DNA of 64,000 nucleotides from Amblyomma americanum (taxonomy: Eukaryota > Arthropoda > Arachnida > Ixodida > Ixodidae): positions 45,944,772-46,008,771 of the forward strand of contig NC_135500.1 in the NCBI RefSeq assembly GCF_052857255.1. The letters run 5' to 3'. Of this stretch, positions 33,561 through 44,692 are shown piece after piece (position 1 is the stretch's first letter; each line of letters opens with the position of its first letter). The translations under genes and the position numbers were made by a program. The notes under the pieces were generated by a model, which made no database searches, was not told where the DNA came from, and saw only the letters and a program-made list of their open reading frames with translations.

Positions 33561-34660
33561 GAGCCCCCGCCCCCTATATACAGAACAGGACAATAAAACT
33601 GTTGGGAGTTAGCGCACGGTGTGTCCGAACGTCTCTTGTGTTTTGATGTGCCACAGTTTCGTGAAAATGTGCCAGCTACGTTCTAGACGCCGCTTTAGGC
33701 GTTTCGTGTCGAAAGTGTCCGGAGTTCGCGGTTACCTTTCAGTTTGGTGCGGCCCATAGCAACGAGCATTTCGATCGCGACGAAAGTGGACTGCGCGCGT
33801 AGGCATCGCCACTGACGAGCTCGATTTCTTCGGAGGGCGCAAGTTCACCCAATAGACGGTTTGTGTTTCAGTGTGCAAATGTTCCTCTCTGCCTGAGTGG
33901 CGCCACCGCTGCGTTATACACGGTCCGCTTATTTGTGGAAACTGATAAGGAAACAATGAAAATTGTGATGTCACTGAACAGAAACGTGTACGCGTCATTA
34001 AAAATAGCAGGTAACGATGTGATTCCCTGCTAGAGGGGTCGAATGTGCAGATGCGCAAAGCGAAGCACCGGGGAGTGAAACGGCGCCCCAAAAGAAGGTT
34101 AACGCCGAGTCTCTTTCAACCCGAACAGGAGCACTGAGGGGTAGCCCGATAACACAAGGCAGCGGAAATTGCCTTCATGCGCGGTTATTTTCTAGCGCAT
34201 TCGATGTGGATAAATTCCCGTGTGCAAACTTTTTTTTTCGCATATATAGCACATCATACCTACTATCGGCAGCAAAAATGAACGGGGTGCGTGTTCTCGG
34301 AAACGAAAAATCGCACTGCCTTGCGACCAAGTCGCCATGTACAATTACACAACGATAGAGGATGCATTTTCTCTGATACGTTTGTAAACGTATCCAGGCG
34401 ATAGGCTTCCGTGCTTTTTCAGCTCACACGCATACCGTAAATTTCGTCTGTCAGCATTACCTTCCGCACAATTAGGTTTTTGACAATCCGTTCTCAAGCA
34501 ATAAATGAATCAGAGCACACATGAGACGCGGCCGATATTATGAAACCCTTTTTGTGGATGCTTGCAATCTGCGTCTGTGAAGCGGTGAAACTGATATAAC
34601 CTGTGCCCACACACATGCCGCGTCTGTCGATGCACTTCACACGTTTATAGAGCCCTTTTT
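33561..34660. other. Nothing recognised
   Basis: No family motifs. The longest frame, 119 codons on the minus strand, has no coding signature. Confidence 0.4.
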
Positions 34661-34904
34661 TCCCCTTCCGATAGATGCTACTACAGCGGACAACAACTCA
34701 GTGGCAGCCGGACGACGTTGAGTCTCGATTCATGGCGATAACTATAGACTCAAAGCGCTTGCTCCTACTGTGGCGCGCAAAAGACTGCGTAGCACACACT
34801 CTGATCAATTGCAGGACGTGCGCTGCTACCAAATGTTTTGTCACCTCGACGAATGCTAGGAACCCCTCGCCATCCTTACCGACCAGCCTCTGACTGAAAA
34901 TAAG

Positions 34905-35444
34905 GTGAGCTGGGGCCCACGATCTCTCTCCTTAGTCCGTGAAAACACACAACTTAAAGAAAGACTAGAAAGACAAGGGAAACAAATCCAACAACAAAAC
35001 GACCAACTTAAGCAACAGCATGATCAGTCTAAGCAACAGAACGATCAACTCAAGGAACAACCAACGAAGTGTACACATCGCCACCTTAACCCAGCAAATG
35101 CAGACGCTCGTACACAAGCTCTCGTCCGCAGAGGGAATGCAAAAAACCCACTCAACCTCCCAACTCTCAACACCCCCCTCCCTCCTGCATCGACACACCC
35201 CACCTCACCAAACACACCGGCCAAGCGCAAAGCTACCGAACAAGACGTCCCCTCCAAAAACAACTCCAAGCAGCCTAATTTTAGCGCCTCCCTCGCTCTA
35301 CTGGAGCAAAAGCTCGCCGAAAATTTTGAGGCCATAGCGCAGAGCCCGAATCGATGGGCTAACAGCATTAACGCCCGCGGATCACGACGCTCGAGCAGAA
35401 GATGGAGCAGCACCAGGAGATCTAAATTAAGCTCGACAAATTAA
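34905..35444 (+). pseudogene. Old LINE ORF1 C-terminal half (coiled coil)
   Basis: The 180-codon frame contains a Gln-rich coiled coil (KERLERQGKQIQQQNDQLKQ) with a repeated QQNDQLK unit. A Pro/Thr/Lys linker (PAKRKATEQDVPSK) follows, then LLEQKLAENFEAIAQ. This matches the layout of the young LINE's 45653-46574 (coiled coil, KRK linker, RVEKKLEARDAKYE). Zinc knuckles upstream (34680-34870) are decayed. Confidence 0.6.
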
Positions 35445-35519
35445 TCTCTATTACAGCACCCTAACACGCCTAACCCGCTCCCCAAAGTGAAGCTGGCTGG
35501 ACATCGTAAAGACATTAAG

Positions 35520-36170
35520 GTGTGACAGTGGAACGGCTGAGGCTTTCGCTCTGAGCGTAGTAGTTTGCAGCTCTATATTCAGTCCCTTCAGGACGCAGAA
35601 ACGCCCACAGTCATCGCACTTCAAGAAACGAATAGCCCAGTGAAACTCCTTAACTATACAACCTAAGTACCCGCGAGCTCATCCACACACAGAGTGGCCA
35701 CACTAGTCCACCACAACTAAACGGCCGTCGACCACCTGATGGACATAGTAGATGTAGATTGTCACTTGGTAGAACTGCTTTCCAAACAAAAAGTCCTTGT
35801 CTCTACATATTAAACGTTTACAGCCCCCTAAAGGCAAAGTAGCCCCTCTCATAGAGGCCGTGAAAAAAAAGCACTTCAAATCAGTGCCAAACACCCACTC
35901 ATAGTGCTGAGCGACTTTAACGCCAGACATGTTTGTTGGGGATATGCATCCAACTACAGCAAATGCACGAAACTCTGGATACTTTTCCTGAACGAGCGAC
36001 TCACCCTCGTAAACGATCCGCAACAATACACACGCATTGGAAACCGTGTACAAAACAACACCACTCCCGGTCTCACCTTCACAAAGAACATCACGCACTG
36101 TCACTGGTCTAACACGCACACCTCTCTAGTTATAGCGATCACTACATCGTTCAGAATTCCCTCACACTAA
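35520..36170 (+). pseudogene. Old LINE endonuclease (broken)
   Basis: A stop-ridden start at 35520 reads V*QWNG*GF (relative: VWQWNCRGF), then TVIALQETNSPVKL. Later LSDFNARHVCWGY (relative: GDFNAAHQEWGY), TRIGNRVQNNTTPGLTFTKN and WSNTHTSL follow. The terminal SDH is not preserved. Confidence 0.7.
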
Positions 36171-36179
36171 CTTTCGTTG

Positions 36180-37018
36180 TCTGCCGCGCCAGAAAACAAC
36201 TCAAGATCACAAACTGGGATCGGTTCCGCAACCTCCGTACCAATACCCACACCAACATCGAACATCTAGCACACTGGATGGGAGATCTCACAAAGAAAGT
36301 GAACACGGCCACGTCTGATATACCGAGCACTCGGGAGTCGGAGGTGGTCGATAGCAGACTAGTGCACATGTAGGAGGCCCACTCGAGCCTGCAAAAATGC
36401 TGGCTTAAAAACAAACACAACCACTCCCTGCAGCTAACAATCTCGGCCCTGATAAAAGGCATGGAACCACACTCAGATCAATTAAGCCACCATCAGTGGG
36501 GACAGGTGTGCGACCGCCTAGCCGGAAACCTTGGGTTAAAGGACACGTGGAAATTCCTACGCTGCCTACTAGAAGCTGATCACACCAAGAACACCCAACA
36601 TATTAGAGTAACCCGTATCATCCATAGCCTAGACATGGACGACGACACTGTGATCCAGAACCTAAAATCCACATATCTCACAACACCCGAGACTTCTCTT
36701 CTACTCTACTTGGGAGCAGAAAACCCCGAACATATAGACAAGGACATAACTAAGTGGGAAGTCCGAGTAGCCATGCTTCAACTTCGCACCACGTCTCACC
36801 CAGAGCCAATCAAACTACAAAGATCTAAGGAACTTAGATGAGAACTCTATCCAAGCTATAACAAACTTCTTCAACAAGCACTGGAATAAAGGCATTCTCC
36901 CTGAAGAGAGGACCCACACTCAAGATACATTCATCCCTAAACCCGGAAAACCGCTAAACCTATCAAATCTGCGTCCAATCTCGCTCACATCTTGTCTCGG
37001 CAAGCTTTTAGAACACGT
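36180..37018 (+). pseudogene. Old LINE RT N-terminal part
   Basis: DTWKFLRCLLEADHTKNTQH at 36540 corresponds to NTWSLLRHLLDPDNSKTQSG of the young LINE. RT blocks WNKGILPEERT and FIPKPGKPLNLSNLRPISLT then SCLGKLLEHV follow. The frame stops at 37018, where PLE sequence begins. Confidence 0.75.
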
Positions 37019-37220
37019 ATCCTCAACAGGCCATCCGAAACTAAAGATTTTCCTCAGTTATGTCGACGACTGCTTTGCCGTCATCAAAAGATCTAAGATT
37101 CAAAATTTCTTTTTTCATTTAAACTCCGTAGAACCTGATATTCAGTTCGCGCTAGAGGTGGAACAAAAAACACTCACATGCAAACCAACAACCTATTCCC
37201 TACACGATGCTGTGTTTTTG
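37019..37220 (+). pseudogene. PLE RT fragment at the CR1 5' junction
   Basis: HPKLKIFLSYVDDCFAVIKR and FFFHLNSVEPDIQFALEVEQ give the PLE catalytic YVDD and the following helix. Only about 200 bp are present. Left of it is the old LINE RT, right of it the first CR1 monomer at 37228. It is either an earlier PLE scrap or template-switched sequence joined during insertion of the CR1-like element. Confidence 0.7.
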
Positions 37221-37227
37221 AATGCAC

Positions 37228-38158
37228 CCGCTTTTCGGGCACAGCAGTGGCAGTGGACGGCTCGCAGCATCGCTTCTCACGCACCTGTTTTGCCACTGTT
37301 GCAGAAATACAACGTGCGGCCGTCAATCCAGCTATTACGTCATCGTGGCGATAATCTTGACCACCGCCCCGATTTCAGCTACTACCACGTGACGGACCTG
37401 AGGACGACGACGTAAAAAGGACCGGCTGATCCTGGATTATCCGCTTTTCAGGCACAGCAGTGGCAGTGGACGGCTCGCAGCATCGCTTTTCACGCACCTG
37501 TTTTTCCACTGTTGCAGAAATACAACGTGCGGCCGTCAATCCAGCTATTACGTCATCGTGGCGATAATCTGGACCACCGCCCCGATTTCAGCTACTACCA
37601 CGTGACGGACCTGAGGACGACGACGTAAAAAGGACAGGCTGATCCTGGATTCTCCGCTTTTCGGGCACAGCAGTGGCAGTGGACGGCTCGCAGCATCGCT
37701 TTTCACGCACCTGTTTTTCCACTGTTGCAGAAATACAACGTGCGGCAGTCAATCCAGCTATTACGTCATCGTGGCGATAATCTGGACCACCGCCCCGATT
37801 TCAGCTACTACCACGTGACGGACCTGAGGACGACGACGTAAAAAGGACAGGCTGATCCTGGATTCTCCGCTTTTCGGGCACAGCAGTGGCAGTGGACGGC
37901 TCGCAGCATCGCTTTTCACGCACCTGTTTTTCCACTGTTGCAGAAATACAACGTGCGGCCGTCAATCCAGCTATTACGTCATCGTGGCGATAATCTGGAC
38001 CACCGCCCCGATTTCAGCTACTACCACGTGACGGACCTGAGGACGACAACGTAAAAAGGACAGGATGATCCTGGATTCTCCGCTTTTCGGGCACAGCAGT
38101 GGCAGTGGACGGCTCGCAGCATCGCTTCTCACGCACCTGTTTTGCCACTGTTGCAGGT
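37228..38158 (+). repeat. 213-bp tandem repeats (4.4 copies), putative LINE promoter monomers
   Basis: Copies start at 37228, 37441, 37654, 37867 and 38080 (last one partial, about 79 bp), exactly 213 bp apart and differing at only a few positions. Each full unit contains TTACGTCAT (CRE/ATF-like) and CCACGTGAC (E-box). They lie just upstream of ORF1, as do the promoter monomers of mouse L1. The last copy breaks off at CACTGTTGCAG before unique 5'UTR. Promoter function is inferred. Confidence 0.9.
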
Positions 38159-38246
38159 TGGTGTTATTTTGCCTCGAACTCGCTCTTAACCCCTTGGCGT
38201 CCCCTGCTGCTGATGTGCCTATAGTTAATCACTGTCCACTGTTATT

Positions 38247-39179
38247 ATGACTGAATGTTTGGCGTGCAATGGAGACATTCGGCCCGAAGATATACCCCCT
38301 GTGTGTAAAGGTTGTAAATATTCATACCATGTTGGTAAATGTTCTGGAGTTACTGGGTCTGCTTTTCGCAGTAAAGGCGATTCCTTGAAAAATTCTTGGA
38401 AGTGTGCAACATGTCAAACAAATGAAAAAAGGGGCGGTGCCTCATCCAATGTGTCTGAAAGCCAAAGACTTGAATGTAAGCTGAACCAACTCAAAGCCAA
38501 TGTATTATCACTTCTACCACTTGTGGCCAAAGTGGACGCCTTGTCCGAAGCTGTCAAAGGCATCAGTGGCATTGAGGCATCTATCCAAATGCTTTCTGAC
38601 AAGTACGACGAAATACTTAAGAAGACTGACAGTCAAGGTACTGAAATTGTGGCCTTGAGGAAGCGTGTTGAGCATTTGGAGTCCGAAACTTCTGAAACTT
38701 CTCCAAATGCCCTAGAAGTGAAAGCTCAGTTAAATGAATTGGAGCAGTACAGCCGCCGACAAAACATTGAGATTCACGGTATGCAAAAAGAAGAGAATGA
38801 AAACCTTCTTGATAAGATGAACTGCCTGGCACGTACGCTTGAGCTTCCCGAGCTATCAAACTCTGACCTTGATTCCCTTCATCGGCTGCATCCACGTGCT
38901 GGTAAAAAACCTGTGGTGATAGCTCGCTTCCGATCTGTCATGTTGAAGGAACGCTGGATGCAATGTCGCTCACGTCTTCGGGAGAAAGCAGCAGACTTGC
39001 GAATCTTCGATAATCTAACTGCGATGAACAAAAGGCTTTTATGGCTAGCGCAAACGAAGGGAAAGGAAATGAAGTACTGCTTCATGTGGCAAAAGAATGG
39101 CCATGTTTTTGCACGAAAGAATAACGGCGACAGTGTCATTCGAATCCGCCAAGAAAGTGACCTCGCGAACATGGTTTAA
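38247..39179 (+). CDS. CR1-like LINE ORF1 protein (PHD-like finger, coiled coil, RRM-like domain)
   Basis: Intact 310-codon frame from an ATG 89 bp after the monomers. Residues 4-56 form a Cys/His finger of PHD type (CLACNGDI...CKGCKYSYH...WKCATC). Residues about 70-165 are a coiled coil (LSEAVKGISGIEASIQML; LRKRVEHLES). Residues about 170-300 hold LEQYSRRQNIEIHGM, DLDSLHRLHPRAGKKPVVIA and WQKNGHVFARKNNGDSVIRI, the FP25/transposase-22-like RNA-binding domain. It should coat LINE RNA and act as a nucleic-acid chaperone. It is the only complete ORF of this element, which suggests recent insertion. Confidence 0.85.
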   Translation: MTECLACNGDIRPEDIPPVCKGCKYSYHVGKCSGVTGSAFRSKGDSLKNSWKCATCQTNEKRGGASSNVSESQRLECKLNQLKANVLSLLPLVAKVDALSEAVKGISGIEASIQMLSDKYDEILKKTDSQGTEIVALRKRVEHLESETSETSPNALEVKAQLNELEQYSRRQNIEIHGMQKEENENLLDKMNCLARTLELPELSNSDLDSLHRLHPRAGKKPVVIARFRSVMLKERWMQCRSRLREKAADLRIFDNLTAMNKRLLWLAQTKGKEMKYCFMWQKNGHVFARKNNGDSVIRIRQESDLANMV

Positions 39180-39224
39180 TGTTAGCGCTTCAGGCATTGT
39201 TTGATAAATTTTTTTTTCTTCCGC

Positions 39225-40340
39225 ATGGCGGTTTCATGTTCGAAGTCTTATCTCGATTTCGTTTCTTTTCGTGATTTTGCTTCTGAGAAGAGTAAGCACT
39301 CGAAGTTCTTTTCCTTTTATCACTTAAACGCGCAGAGTTTACGGAACAGAGAGGGCCAATTAAACACATTCTTCATGTCCTTAGGCTTTGAGTTTGATAT
39401 TTTGGCCTTTACGGAAACTTGGTACAATACCACTGAAGATGTAATCCACATCAATGGTTACAAATCTGAATGCCTGAGCAGGTGTAGTAAAAAAGGAGGT
39501 GGGGTTGCTTTAGACATAAAAAGCGCTGTTCATTATGAAGTAATGGCTGAACACTGTGCTATGTTGCCCGACTACGAAATTCTTTTTGTCAGATGCAGAA
39601 CTTTCGTAATTGGCGTTGTTTATAGGCCTCCCGGTGGGTCTCTGGTTGAATTTTTCCGTCGATTTGAAACATTGCTTGATTCTCTGTCGTCACTGAAAAT
39701 GCCTGTGGTAATTTTGGGTGACTTTAACATTGATTTGTTGCAACCTGCTAACACATCAGTTAATGAATTTGTCGACCTGGTATCAATGTATGGCTTTTCA
39801 AACAATATTGCTCTGCCTACTCGCGTCTCTGCATCCAGTGAAACCTTGATTGATTTGTGTCTGACTAAGCATGATGAAAGTGACGTGAAAGCGGGAGTGC
39901 TTGTAAGTGCGATCAGTGATCATTTACCTTTGTTCTGCTTCATTCCTAAGCGCACCTTTCAACAGGTTACCATAGAACACTCGACAAAAACTACGCGGGT
40001 GATAACTAATCGCGCGATAGATAATTTTCGTCAAAATATTGCATCTGTTCACTGGAATGAAATTTTAGATAAAAATAAATCTGATTCAAACCTTTTATAC
40101 AACAGTTTTCTCGAGAAAATTATTGAAATTTACGTACGTTCTTTTCCTTTGGTAACTGTTAGAAAGTTTAAGAAAGCGAGGAAACCCTGCGTTACCTACG
40201 ACTTAGTCAAGAGAATGAAAGCACGAGATAACCTCTTCAGCAAGTTCCTGAAATATAAGGACGTAGAAATTCTTAAGCAATATAAAAAGGTCAGGAACAG
40301 GCTAAATGCCGACATAAAAAAGTCACGTGTTGACTACTAA
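39225..40340 (+). pseudogene. CR1-like ORF2: intact APE endonuclease, truncated before RT
   Basis: ATG at 39225 (an upstream TTG in the same frame is not needed). Endonuclease motifs in order: LNAQSLRNREGQL, LAFTETWYN, KKGGGVALDIKS, VVYRPPGGSL, VILGDFNIDLL and VSAISDHLPLF (catalytic Glu, Asp, Asp-His all present). The linker runs to a TAA at 40340 (SRVDY stop ANKF), after which the RT continues in the same frame, so one nonsense change truncates ORF2. The enzyme would nick target DNA to prime reverse transcription. Confidence 0.85.
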
Positions 40341-42112
40341 GCTAACAAATTTACGGACATTCTTTATGATCCTAAAAAAACTTGGCGCACCCTGAAGGAC
40401 CTATTGCGGCACACAAAAAATAGCATTCCCCAGGAATTTGCGTACGGCGATAAAGTGCTAAGCGGTAAATCCCTCGCTGAAGTATTCAATCAGCAGTTCT
40501 TGTGCTTCGGCTCCTTTGACTTGGAAGTTAGCAACAATTTTACGGACTATATTAACACCAGTTTGCAAAATACTATGTATTTTCGTCCTGTTACACATAC
40601 AGAAATAGCACCCATTATTAGCAATTTAAAGAACAGCTCTTCTTGTGGTTATGACGGTATTAAAGTAGCACCGATTAAAGCAGTCGCGGATTATTATGCA
40701 ATGTTCTTTGAGACATAACAAATATTGTTTTCTACAGGCACATTTCCGGATAACATGAAAATTGCTAGGATCGTCGTCTTGCATAAAGGGGGCGCAACTG
40801 ATTGCATTACTAATTACCGGCCGATATCCATACTTCCAGTTTTTTTCTAAAATTATTGAAAAAGCCTTAAATTCCAGAATAACTGGACACATGCAAAAAC
40901 ATAACCTTATATCCCCGAATCAGTATGGTTTTCAAAGGGGTAAATCCACTGAATCTGCGTTACTTGAAATACGTGATAAAATTGTTGCCAATATAGAAAA
41001 CCAACAATACACAATAGGTTTATTTTTAGACTTTAATAAAGCATTTGATTCAATTAAACATGACATACTTTTTTTCCAAATTACCCTTTTATGGAATTAG
41101 AGGCATTTCTTTAGACTTATTGCGTAGCTATCTATCACACCGCTCCCAATTTGTGGAAATCAAAGCATAAAATCAGATTTAGCAGACATTAGGTACGGCG
41201 TTCCGCAGGGTTCTATTATAGGTCCTACGATTTTCCTGCTTTATATCAATGATATCGTGGCAATACCAGAAACACCCGATATTGTGTTATATGCCGATGA
41301 TACAAATGTTTTTTTCTCCTCTGATAACATCTCTACTCTAATTCCTCTTATTAACAACTGGTTAGATTCCCTTTCAGCATAGTTATCGGCTAATCAGTTG
41401 AGCCTAAATGTTAAAAAAACAAAGTATATTGTTTTTACTCCTATTAATAAGCCAGTTAATTTCGAATCTTCTTTAATATTTCAATCTCAACCACTTGAAA
41501 GGGTTTCGCAGTATAAGTTCTTGGGTGTATTCTTCCATGAAAATCTACGGTGGACGCATCACGTAAGTCACATTAAACGTAGCATAGCACAATTAATTGG
41601 TATGCTCAATAAGCATCGCACGCTGTTACCTTTAAAACTTAAACGTCAGTTATACTTTTCTACTATTCATTCTAGATTACACTATTGTCTACTTATCTGG
41701 GGCGTCACTTCTAGGGCTAACTTGGAAACTCTATTCCGAATGCAGAAAAAGTGTCTTCGTATTATTCATAACCTCTCGATGTACGAACATACCTCTGAGT
41801 ACTTTCACCAGGACAATATTTTGAGTGTCACTAATCTATATAAACAAAAGTTATCCGAAAAAGCATTTTTAGAATTCATAAGTAATCGTGATAACTTTTT
41901 TCTATATATACTAATACCACAACTAACTACACCTTAAGAGCTAGAAACTTTATTAAGGTTAAAACTAGAACAAACTACGGCAATCAGCTTTTACAGTGGC
42001 AGATTCCTAATTTACTTAATAGTGAGCATGCTTTATTTGATATCATGCAAGATTCCTCAACCATTTCAATATTCAAAAAGAAATCAAAACTATATTTTTC
42101 CAACAATTGACT
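40341..42112 (+). pseudogene. CR1-like RT (frameshifted)
   Basis: LKNSSSCGYDGIKVAPI, FPDNMKIARIVVLHKGG and NYRPISILPVF, then (frame change) IIEKALNSRITGHMQKHNLI, PNQYGFQRGKSTESALLEI and GLFLDFNKAFDSIKHDILF. After another break comes VLYADDTNVFF (catalytic YADD, about 41290). The thumb is open from 41398 to 41937 (YKFLGVFFHENLRWTHHV, LFRMQKKCLRIIHNLS). A last frame ends FKKKSKLYFSNN at about 42110. At least four indels. Confidence 0.85.
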
Positions 42113-42379
42113 TCTGGCCTTTCTGTATCTTTATTTCTTCATTTGCATTATTTATACCTATTAAGTTGCATTGACTTAATGTATGTATAATTGTGTCTAT
42201 TGTATATATAAGTATGTATATGTGTGTATTATGTGTATATATGTATACATTTTTTGTGCACTGTTGTCTGCTGTGCTCGTGGCGCCAGGGGCCTAGTCAG
42301 GCGGGTATAGTCTCGCCTTTTGCTCCGGCGCCATGACAATCTTGTATTGTCAGAATTATAATAAACTTCAAACTTCAAA
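42113..42379 (+). other. CR1-like 3'UTR and tail
   Basis: Includes a purine-pyrimidine TATATGTGTGTATTATGTG stretch, a CGTGGCGCCAGGGGCCTAG / GCTCCGGCGCCATGACAAT region that can fold, and the terminal AATAAACTTCAAACTTCAAA. CR1/L2 LINEs use the conserved 3' end for RT recognition. Confidence 0.7.
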
Positions 42380-43212
42380 CCTCTCCACACAGAACATAAT
42401 GCTTCAGATATCGGAAGACGTCCTCCACCCCCCGGCATTGTAAACGAACGCGAGTGCTGCTGGCCTTTGACCTTCAAAAGACCTTTGCGTATACCACACT
42501 GCCATATTAGACGCTCTGTCTAACCTGGATGTTGGAAGTCGAACGCACTCCTATACCGCCGCTTTGTTCCGGGATCGCACAGCAGCAATCCGGGTCAGCC
42601 CCCTGAAATCATCCGCCTCCCCTCCGGGTAATCAAGGAAAGCCTCAAGGGTCTGTACTATCTCCCTTTCTTTTTAACATCACACTCATTCCGATGGCCCA
42701 CAAAATTTCACAGATTCCGAGTCTCTTCCATTCTTTCTACGCAGATGACCTGTTAGCTACCACAGGCAGTGTCGGAAGCATGGAAGAAACTCTTCAGGCA
42801 GGAGCGAACATGGCGGCGGAGTGTGCGGCCTCCATATAGGCATCCCCTGCTCCCCAGCCAAGTCCGAACTCCTGTTACTCCACCCAACTTCACGTAAAAA
42901 GGGTAACCCCTCCATGCTCCTCACTATTTATAGGCAGCCGGTGCCAGAAGTGCACAAGCTTCGCGTACTAGGCATGTTTCTGCAAGACAACGGGCTTAAT
43001 ACGGAGACTATCTCCAAACTCACTGCCACCACGCACCAGATCATTCGATTGAACAAACGCATAGCCAAAGAACAAAGCGGCATGCGCGAACACGACCTCT
43101 GAAGACTGGTACAGGCATTCGTGATAAGCCGGATGCTATGCTCCCTGCCTTACCTCTGCCTCACCAAAACGGGGACAGAAAAGGCAAATGTACTAATCAG
43201 ACAAGCCTACAA
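42380..43212 (+). pseudogene. Old LINE RT, continued
   Basis: Resumes at LSTQNIMLQISEDVLHPP (relative: LCTQDVMLRLRHDIIEN), then GKPQGSVLSPFLFNI and FHSFYADDLLATTGSVG (catalytic YADD, about 42745). A stop at 42837 separates GLHIGIPCSPAKSELLLLHP and HKLRVLGMFLQDNGLNTETI, ending at VLIRQAYK before the foldback. Confidence 0.8.
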
Positions 43213-43607
43213 GGTGTTTTACCAGCGCAAGAAGACGCGGACGAAGGAACACATAACAAAGAAAAACGAGCGCTGACTGCAACTTTATTTTGGAAAAACG
43301 CGAAGCCCTTCCATATATACCCTCAGAGCCACCGCCCACCAGGAAAAAACCCGGGAAAATTAAAGCGCGTGTCAATCAGCAGGATCAAACGGCACGAACA
43401 AGGAGCCCAACTATACATACGGTAGATAACAAGCCAACTCCAGATAGGTGAAAAAACAAGCCGAGCGAAAAGTTGCGCAACGGAAGTTTGCCCTCCTCTC
43501 TTTCTTCACGTAAAAAACGAAAAGGTACTAACAAAAACAAAAATCAGCGCTAGTTTGTCTTTGTTCTGTGTTCCTTCGTCCGCGTCTTCTTGCGCTGGTA
43601 AAACACC
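43213..43607. mobile_element. Foldback element with 64-bp terminal inverted repeats
   Basis: Arms 43213-43276 and 43544-43607 begin GGTGTTTTACCAGCGCAAGA and match in reverse complement with a few mismatches; the interior is 267 bp. The sequence after the right arm (GTGGAAAACCAACTAGGCC) resembles that after the 28-kb hairpin. It interrupts old LINE RT between RQAYK and DYKAALSLPKHTP. CAAGCCTACAAG on the left and CAAGACTACAAG at about 43646 on the right may be an imperfect target duplication, which would place the true right end at about 43645. Confidence 0.75.
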
Positions 43608-43649
43608 GTGGAAAACCAACTAGGCCGTCAGTTGACGCTGTTCAAGACT

Positions 43650-44413
43650 ACAAGGCGGCCTTAAGTCTGCCCAAACACACCCCAACCTTTCGTCTCTTAC
43701 GCATGGGAGTCCACAACACGCTCAGTGAGCTGACAGAGGCACACCGCATTGCCCGGATAGACAGCCTTCCACTACTATACTGGAGGCCACATTCTACCTC
43801 ACTCCAGCTCCGACCGATCGGTCCACCTCCCATTAATTCCCACAAGGTTCCGCAATACTTCAGGGACCATCTCACTATTCACCCCCTACCTAAAAACGTG
43901 CATCCAGTCTACCATCAGGCTCGACGGGCAGCCCGCGCCCACGCCTTGCATCAAGCACATGAAAGTGAACCGTACAGTCCACGTAGACGCCGCAGAATAC
44001 CCCCAACACTCAGCTTACGCCCTCTGCGTACTCTTCAACAACCTACAACACAAGACATCAGGCTCGCTCAGGGCAAACATCTCAGTAGGAGCCGAAGAAG
44101 CAGCCAGCCATCGCGCTAGCGATATCGTCTTCCACTGCCACTCTTATACTGGGCGATTCCAAAACCGCCATTCAAAGTTTTGCCTGCTGGCAGACACATG
44201 CTGCCGCCCATAAAATTCTCACCTCCAACCCCCGACCACCTCGCCTCATCCAAATAGCGACACCGGCCCATTCGGGCAATTGCGGTAACGAAGCCGCCCA
44301 TTCCGCTGCTCGAGCATACGTCAACCGAGCGGCGCGAACCGAAGACCCAAACAGCGCGAGAGACCGGCTGATCACATATATTACGACATCGAGCTACACT
44401 ACCGCGAATAACG
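43650..44413 (+). pseudogene. Old LINE RT C-terminus and RNase H (broken)
   Basis: YKAALSLPKHTPTFRLLRMG, VHNTLSELTEAHRIARIDSL and DHLTIHPLPKNVHPVYHQAR match the young LINE (LGLPISTCTERLLEMG, VPPLPKNMHPTYNGERRWKR). RNase H starts with YVDAAEYP-like residues at about 43980. IATPAHSGNCGNEAAHSAAR (44255-44315) carries the His and Asp region. It is cut at 44413 by the young LINE. Confidence 0.75.
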
Positions 44414-44692
44414 GGATTCGAACGCCAGGCAGCCGGAGCGAGCGGACGCATGTTCGATGAGCTCCGTCGAACACGGCCGCTCTAGCCCAAGTTTGGACCG
44501 TCAGTGCACAAATCATCGTTGGAATCAACTATCAGCGTGACAAGGAGTCTAGGGGGACCGCAACTCTCGAAGGTAGGCACGCGATCTGCCTATTTCTCGG
44601 CGGCCACGCGGGATTGTTAGGCCTAATCGCTAGGCCTACTCGTAGGCTCAGCAGAGTAGAGACATTCTCGGCGGTGTTTGCCGCAAAGGAAC

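Larger units (their letters stand above)
37228..42379 (+). mobile_element. CR1-like LINE with tandem 5' monomers
   Basis: Order: 213-bp monomers (37228-38158), unique 5'UTR, ORF1 (38247-39179), ORF2 endonuclease and RT (39225 to about 42112), and a 3'UTR ending AATAAACTTCAAACTTCAAA (42359-42378). The short repeated tail (ACTTCAA twice) without poly-A is typical of the CR1/L2 group. No target duplication was found. ORF1 and the endonuclease are open; RT has a stop and several frameshifts. It is inserted in the older I-group LINE. Confidence 0.85.

Noticed and set aside
37158..37415. 85-codon frame running into the 213-bp monomers
   Set aside because: PLE remnant read into non-coding repeat; the frame stops within the first monomer.
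37228..38158. CRISPR-like array
   Set aside because: Units are contiguous 213-bp tandem repeats without unique spacers, in eukaryotic LINE context.
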